DNA of 10,335 nucleotides, taken from the NCBI GenBank assembly GCA_947074165.1, contig CAMTOT010000076.1:1-10335 (forward strand). Direction: 5' to 3'. A program made the position numbers and the translations under genes. The notes beneath the pieces are model-generated. The model was given only the letters and a program-made list of their open reading frames with translations, had not been told where the DNA came from and searched no databases. Below, piece after piece: positions 7,512-10,335 of the stretch. Position 1 is the first letter of the stretch; each line of letters opens with the position of its first letter. The stretch comes from an uncultured Bacteroidales bacterium (GTDB taxonomy: Bacteria; Bacteroidota; Bacteroidia; Bacteroidales; JAUNSR01).

Positions 7512-8960
7512 TTACAAACTGTCACCAAAGTCTTTTCTGAACTTAAGCATTAGCTGCTCAGGCCAATCGGATGTAGGCGCAAGCCCTCCCATAAAAAAGC
7601 GCAGTACCGGCGGTTCGTATACAAAGGTTAGCCCGCCTATCATCTTTCTGTTGTCGTATAACCACTGTAGTCTGTCTATAACATATTTAATCTGCGACAA
7701 CGTAAATACTCTGCGAGGTACCGCAAGACGAAGAAGTTCAGCATCGGCAAGTATCTCCACGCCATGCTCATCTCGTACACTTGATATAGTACCGCGTTCC
7801 ATACCCCTTACTCCCGATATAAGGTAAAATGCTGCTGCCAGCGCTCCGGCAGGATATTCAGATTGTGGTATGTGATCGCAAAACTGCATTGCATCCACGT
7901 GACATCCCAAAACGCCCGGAGGAGTAACCACAGGTATACCCAGTGAATCGAGTGTTTCTACAAGGTATTTTATAAACGACGGACTTTGACTTATCATAGA
8001 CTCATCAAGAGTCTCGTAAAGACCTATTGCCATAGCTTCAATCTCTCTTACTGATATACCACCGTATGTAAGGAAACCTTCATATAGTGGTATAAGAGCT
8101 TCCATTTTGCCATAAAGCTCTTTTTTGTTTGTACAAATACCCCCACCTCTTGACGAACTAAGTTTTCGTGCCGAGAAATAGACAAGGTCGGCAAGCCCCG
8201 TCATCATCTTTATAATCTCAGCCATTGAGTTCTCTTTCCACTGTTCCTCCCTTTGCTTCACAAGATAAGCATTCTCACCAAGCAGACTCGCGTCAAGTAC
8301 AAGCATGATACCGTATTTGTCAGCTATGCGCCTTACATCCATCATGTTGCTTATCGAGAAAGGTTGGCCACCTATAAGATTTGTAGATGCCTCCATTCTG
8401 ATAAACGGGATATTGGCAGCACCGTTTTGCTGTATGCATGCTTCAAGTTTTTCTATGTCGATATTTCCTTTAAACGGATTAGACGATTTTATCTCAAGAG
8501 CGCCATCGCACAAAAGCTCTGCAATTTTCCCACCGTTTTCAGTGATATGAGCAAGCGCGGTAGTAAAATGATAATTCATAGGAATCAAGTTGCCCGGCTT
8601 AATGAAAGTCTTGCATATGATATTTTCTGCGGCTCTTCCCTGATGTACAGGCAAAAGAAATCTCTTTCCCAGCACCTCTTCAACCGCTTTCTGTAATCTG
8701 GCGAAACTTTGTGATCCTGCATAAGCATCGTCGGCCTGAAACATAGCCGCTACCTGATTATCACTCATTGCGTTTGTTCCGGAGTCTGTAAGCATGTCGA
8801 GGTATACGTCTCTTGTGCTCAATCTGAATGTATTGAATCCACCCTCTTTTATAGCGTCAAGCCTTCTCTCTATTGGCACAAGATGTAACTTCTGCACTAC
8901 TCGCACTTTGTGAAGCTCTAACGGTATATCTTCTCCTTTATAAAACTTTACGTCACTCAT
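7512..8960 (-). CDS. PLP-dependent beta-eliminating lyase, tyrosine phenol-lyase/tryptophanase family
   Basis: Enzymes of this family split tyrosine or tryptophan into phenol or indole plus pyruvate and ammonia. The 482-residue protein aligns over its length with both (456-471 residues), with about 20 extra C-terminal residues. Visible family residues are LTDSGT (57-62), Y80 in DAYAGS, phosphate-binding Q107-G108-R109, N194 in TNLIGGQP, D223 for the PLP ring nitrogen, Schiff-base lysine K266 in SARK, and carboxylate-binding R411 in RLAVPRR. Positions that separate the two activities look like tyrosine phenol-lyase: F132-T133, R389 in GMERG, and F455-F456 in LRFF where tryptophanase has LRH. 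Two differences are odd. The arginine after the PLP aspartate (DxxR in both enzymes) is L226, and the usual KKD after the Schiff-base site is RKL. It may therefore be a divergent paralogue with another amino-acid substrate. A single-gene unit with its own promoter. Confidence 0.87.
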   Translation of the reverse strand: MSDVKFYKGEDIPLELHKVRVVQKLHLVPIERRLDAIKEGGFNTFRLSTRDVYLDMLTDSGTNAMSDNQVAAMFQADDAYAGSQSFARLQKAVEEVLGKRFLLPVHQGRAAENIICKTFIKPGNLIPMNYHFTTALAHITENGGKIAELLCDGALEIKSSNPFKGNIDIEKLEACIQQNGAANIPFIRMEASTNLIGGQPFSISNMMDVRRIADKYGIMLVLDASLLGENAYLVKQREEQWKENSMAEIIKMMTGLADLVYFSARKLSSSRGGGICTNKKELYGKMEALIPLYEGFLTYGGISVREIEAMAIGLYETLDESMISQSPSFIKYLVETLDSLGIPVVTPPGVLGCHVDAMQFCDHIPQSEYPAGALAAAFYLISGVRGMERGTISSVRDEHGVEILADAELLRLAVPRRVFTLSQIKYVIDRLQWLYDNRKMIGGLTFVYEPPVLRFFMGGLAPTSDWPEQLMLKFRKDFGDSL

Positions 8961-9011
8961 GTTTTTCTGGTATTAAATTTAAATATGTTATTAAAAGTTG
9001 TTGTTTTGTAA

Positions 9012-9042
9012 CAAATTTAATAATTAATGGTGTTTTTGCCAA
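9012..9042 (-). promoter_or_regulatory. Promoter of the beta-eliminating lyase gene
   Basis: On the minus strand an ATTG (-33 consensus TTTG; TTG at 9042-9040) is followed after 20 bases by TAAATTTG (9019-9012), an exact TAnnTTTG. Both the spacing and the position fit the Bacteroidetes housekeeping promoter. The predicted leader is roughly 45 bases, ending at the ATG at 8960. Confidence 0.6.
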
Positions 9043-9241
9043 TTGTTTATATGTTTTATAAGATGCTTGAAAGCAGTGATTTGTGATATATATGTATGAA
9101 AAATGTATATATATTATTTTTTTTGTTTACTAATTCAGGAATATGATTTGAGAACTAAAACTTTACGGAGAGTGGTAGACTAAACACTTACAAAAAGATG
9201 CAATCTCAAATCGCCCAACCAATAGTATATATGAATCTCTT

Positions 9242-9334
9242 GTTACCGATAAGTGCAACAGCTGATTCCGACTTTGGAATCAGTTGATTCCCAAGTCGGA
9301 ATCGACGGTTGCCGATATCGGCAACAGGTGTTGC
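9242..9334. repeat. Cluster of 18-base palindromes with exact 22-base period, nested in one larger palindrome
   Basis: Four 18-base units start at 9242, 9264, 9286 and 9308, each followed by a 4-base spacer, with a fifth partial unit (GTTGC) at 9330. Unit 4, GTTGCCGATATCGGCAAC, is a perfect palindrome. Units 2 and 3 are GATTCC...GGAATC palindromes, and unit 1 is a decayed version of unit 4. The reverse complement of unit 2 matches unit 3 at 17 of 18 bases and that of unit 1 matches unit 4 at 14 of 18, so 9242-9325 is also one symmetric palindrome centred between 9283 and 9284. It lies just before the transposase relic. It could bind a dimeric protein at turn-spaced sites or fold into either four small hairpins or one long one. 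Confidence 0.85.
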
Positions 9335-9373
9335 ATATAAAGGTTTAGTTAGGATATTTTTTATTTACCTTTC

Positions 9374-9969
9374 ATGGATAGAAATAGTGAAGAGTATCGC
9401 TTAATGCGAGATAAAGTGTTGTCACAACTACGAAGTGGCGAGTCACTAACAGGAAAAAATGGTACATTTACTTCTTTGTTGAAAGAGTTTTTACAAGCAG
9501 CTTAGGATGGAGAAATGAGTTCCCATCTAGATGATTAAGAACGTCAGAAAGGGAATAAGCGTAATGGACGAGGACGTAAACGAGTAAAAACGATGGCCGG
9601 AGAGATTGAAATTAAGACACCTCAAGATTATAATAGCAGCTTTACACCTGAAATTCTGAAAAAGCGCGAGGCAGTTATGTCAGATAATATGTCCTCTAAA
9701 ATCATCAGTATGCATTATACCAAAAGTCAAGGAGTGGCAAAGTCTCCCTTTAGATCTATGTACACAATTATTTGGATTGACGCCATGCATTACAAGGTTA
9801 AAGATGGTGGTCGTATTGAAAGTCGTACTGTTTATAATGTCTTAGCAGTGAATAGCGAAAGTCGTAAAGGATTGATAGGGATGTTTAAATATCTGGGTGT
9901 TTTAAATATATCCGGAAAGTAGACACAACCACTTCAGAATTGGGCCTTGCTACCCTTGCATGCATCCGA
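9374..9969 (+). pseudogene. Degenerate IS256-family (Mutator-type) transposase
   Basis: One frame reads as an IS256-type transposase interrupted by stops. It begins MDRNSEEYRLMRDKVLSQLR, then GESLTGKNGTFTSLLKEFLQAA, stop TAG at 9503-9505, DGEMSSHLDD, stop TAA at 9536-9538, then ERQKGNKRNGRGRK and the family motif TPQDYNSSFTPEILKKR. After KIISM about 50 residues normally present are missing. The catalytic-core start MYTIIWIDAMHYKVKDGG follows, with the first DDE aspartate encoded at 9779-9781. The frame ends LGVLN...GK, a TAG at 9920-9922 that replaces the tryptophan of the usual KWT.P motif, and TQPLQNWAL. It resumes in another frame as TLACIR. The region with the second Asp and the Glu is deleted, so no active enzyme is possible. 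No intact terminal inverted repeats were identified. Confidence 0.88.
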
Positions 9970-9990
9970 CAATTGCCTTAAAAGCAATTG
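9970..9990. repeat. Small inverted repeat after the transposase relic
   Basis: CAATTGC (9970-9976) and GCAATTG (9984-9990) form a 7-base stem with a 7-base loop. It directly follows the last recognisable transposase codons. There is no clear T-run, so I do not call it a terminator; it may be a remnant of the element's end or chance. Confidence 0.35.
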
Positions 9991-10129
9991 TAAGTCCAAA
10001 AAGAAAAAATATATTTGGGGATATTTCAACCAAGTAGAAACCAGGCAGAGTTTAAATTACACTCTCATACGCCAATGCTTGAACGCTTACGATAGTGGTT
10101 ACTTGCCCATTTACAATAATCATGACTTT

Positions 10130-10335
10130 TTAGATACTAAAATAAAAATCTTTTATTAGTATCTTATTGCCAGATCGCCACCTTATCCACCCTCGTCCTA
10201 TAGGATCGAAAATATTTTCATTATTAAATATATTTACATATATCCATTCTTGTTGAATAGAAATTGCTTCAAAAAAAACATCATCATAATCAAGATCTAA
10301 TATAGCTGAATTTAGAGAAGGATTTATTCTTATTG
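10130..10335 (-). CDS. C-terminal end of an unidentified protein, possibly SH3-like; start outside window
   Basis: On the minus strand an uninterrupted frame enters from the right edge and runs 67 codons to a TAA at 10132-10130. The visible protein is rich in acidic and aromatic residues (LDLDYDDVFFEA, QQEWIYVNIF) and ends with GRGWIRWRSGNKILIKDFYFSI in the last 22 residues, beginning at G46. The pattern EW(I/V)xV followed by GWIxWR and a hydrophobic C-terminus resembles the last strands of SH3-like beta-barrels seen in small hypothetical proteins of Bacteroidetes. That is recognition from memory and tentative. The composition is far more protein-like than the overlapping plus-strand frame. 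No function can be assigned; it faces the transposase relic tail to tail. Confidence 0.6.
   Translation of the reverse strand, partial: IRINPSLNSAILDLDYDDVFFEAISIQQEWIYVNIFNNENIFDPIGRGWIRWRSGNKILIKDFYFSI

Larger units (their letters stand above)
8961..9373. other. Intergenic region between lyase and transposase relic
   Basis: The left part (to about 9050) holds the lyase promoter on the minus strand. The middle (about 9060-9130) is a nearly pure A/T stretch with TATATAT runs and no gene. From about 9167 the composition changes: GGAGAGTGGTAGAC (9167-9180) could be the decayed left end of the IS256-like element, but no matching right end was found. The 22-base-period palindrome cluster then fills 9242-9334. 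No protein-coding frame here is credible. Confidence 0.6.

Noticed and set aside
8253..8696. Plus-strand open frames antisense to the lyase gene
   Set aside because: The lyase on the minus strand has family residues along its full length; the antisense translations have no recognisable features.
9167..9180. Left inverted repeat of the IS256-like element
   Set aside because: The sequence is plausible for such an end, but I could not find a matching inverted copy on the right, so it is mentioned only as a possibility.
9242..9334. CRISPR array
   Set aside because: The units are palindromes with fixed 4-base spacers and two alternating sequences; there are no unique spacers of normal length and no cas genes.
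9947..10159. Plus-strand open frame of 70 codons
   Set aside because: Its start lies inside the C-terminal relic of the transposase, and the rest has no recognisable motif; its 3' end overlaps the better-supported minus-strand frame.

Overview
The window looks like a chromosome segment of an AT-rich member of the Bacteroidetes, most likely the order Bacteroidales. The signs are a SusC/RagA-type TonB-dependent receptor, start sites without Shine-Dalgarno sequences, -7 elements of the form TAnnTTTG, and a Tat translocase made only of TatA and TatC. I cannot name the species.

Layout from left to right. Positions 1-2764 (minus strand) hold most of a SusC-like outer-membrane receptor whose C-terminus lies outside the window. 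A 779-base AT-rich gap separates it from a divergent plus-strand operon at 3544-7414: tatA, tatC, a Tat-exported lipoprotein aldo/keto reductase with a C-terminal Fe-S module, and a large membrane polyferredoxin. The gaps between these four genes are 11-14 bases. A 76-base, nearly perfect palindrome (7436-7511) closes the operon and also serves the convergent gene at 7512-8960 (minus). That gene encodes a PLP enzyme of the tyrosine phenol-lyase/tryptophanase family with a canonical Bacteroidetes promoter. To its right are a cluster of short palindromes with exact 22-base periodicity (9242-9334), a decayed IS256-family transposase (9374 to about 9969), and the C-terminal end of an unidentified minus-strand gene that enters from the right edge.

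The most interesting unit is the Tat operon. Both genes after tatC carry twin-arginine motifs. In the reductase it is N-terminal and ends in a lipobox-like cysteine. In the polyferredoxin it lies in the middle of the chain (R290-R291), after four membrane segments and two predicted cytoplasmic 4Fe-4S clusters, and before a four-cluster NapG-like domain. The last protein therefore reads as a NapH-NapG fusion that needs Sec for its first half and Tat for its second. I infer that the operon packages a minimal translocase with its own cargo: a trans-membrane electron wire and a membrane-anchored periplasmic oxidoreductase that may use it. Dual Sec/Tat polyferredoxins are a known class. The electron partner and the substrate of this pair are not visible from the sequence.
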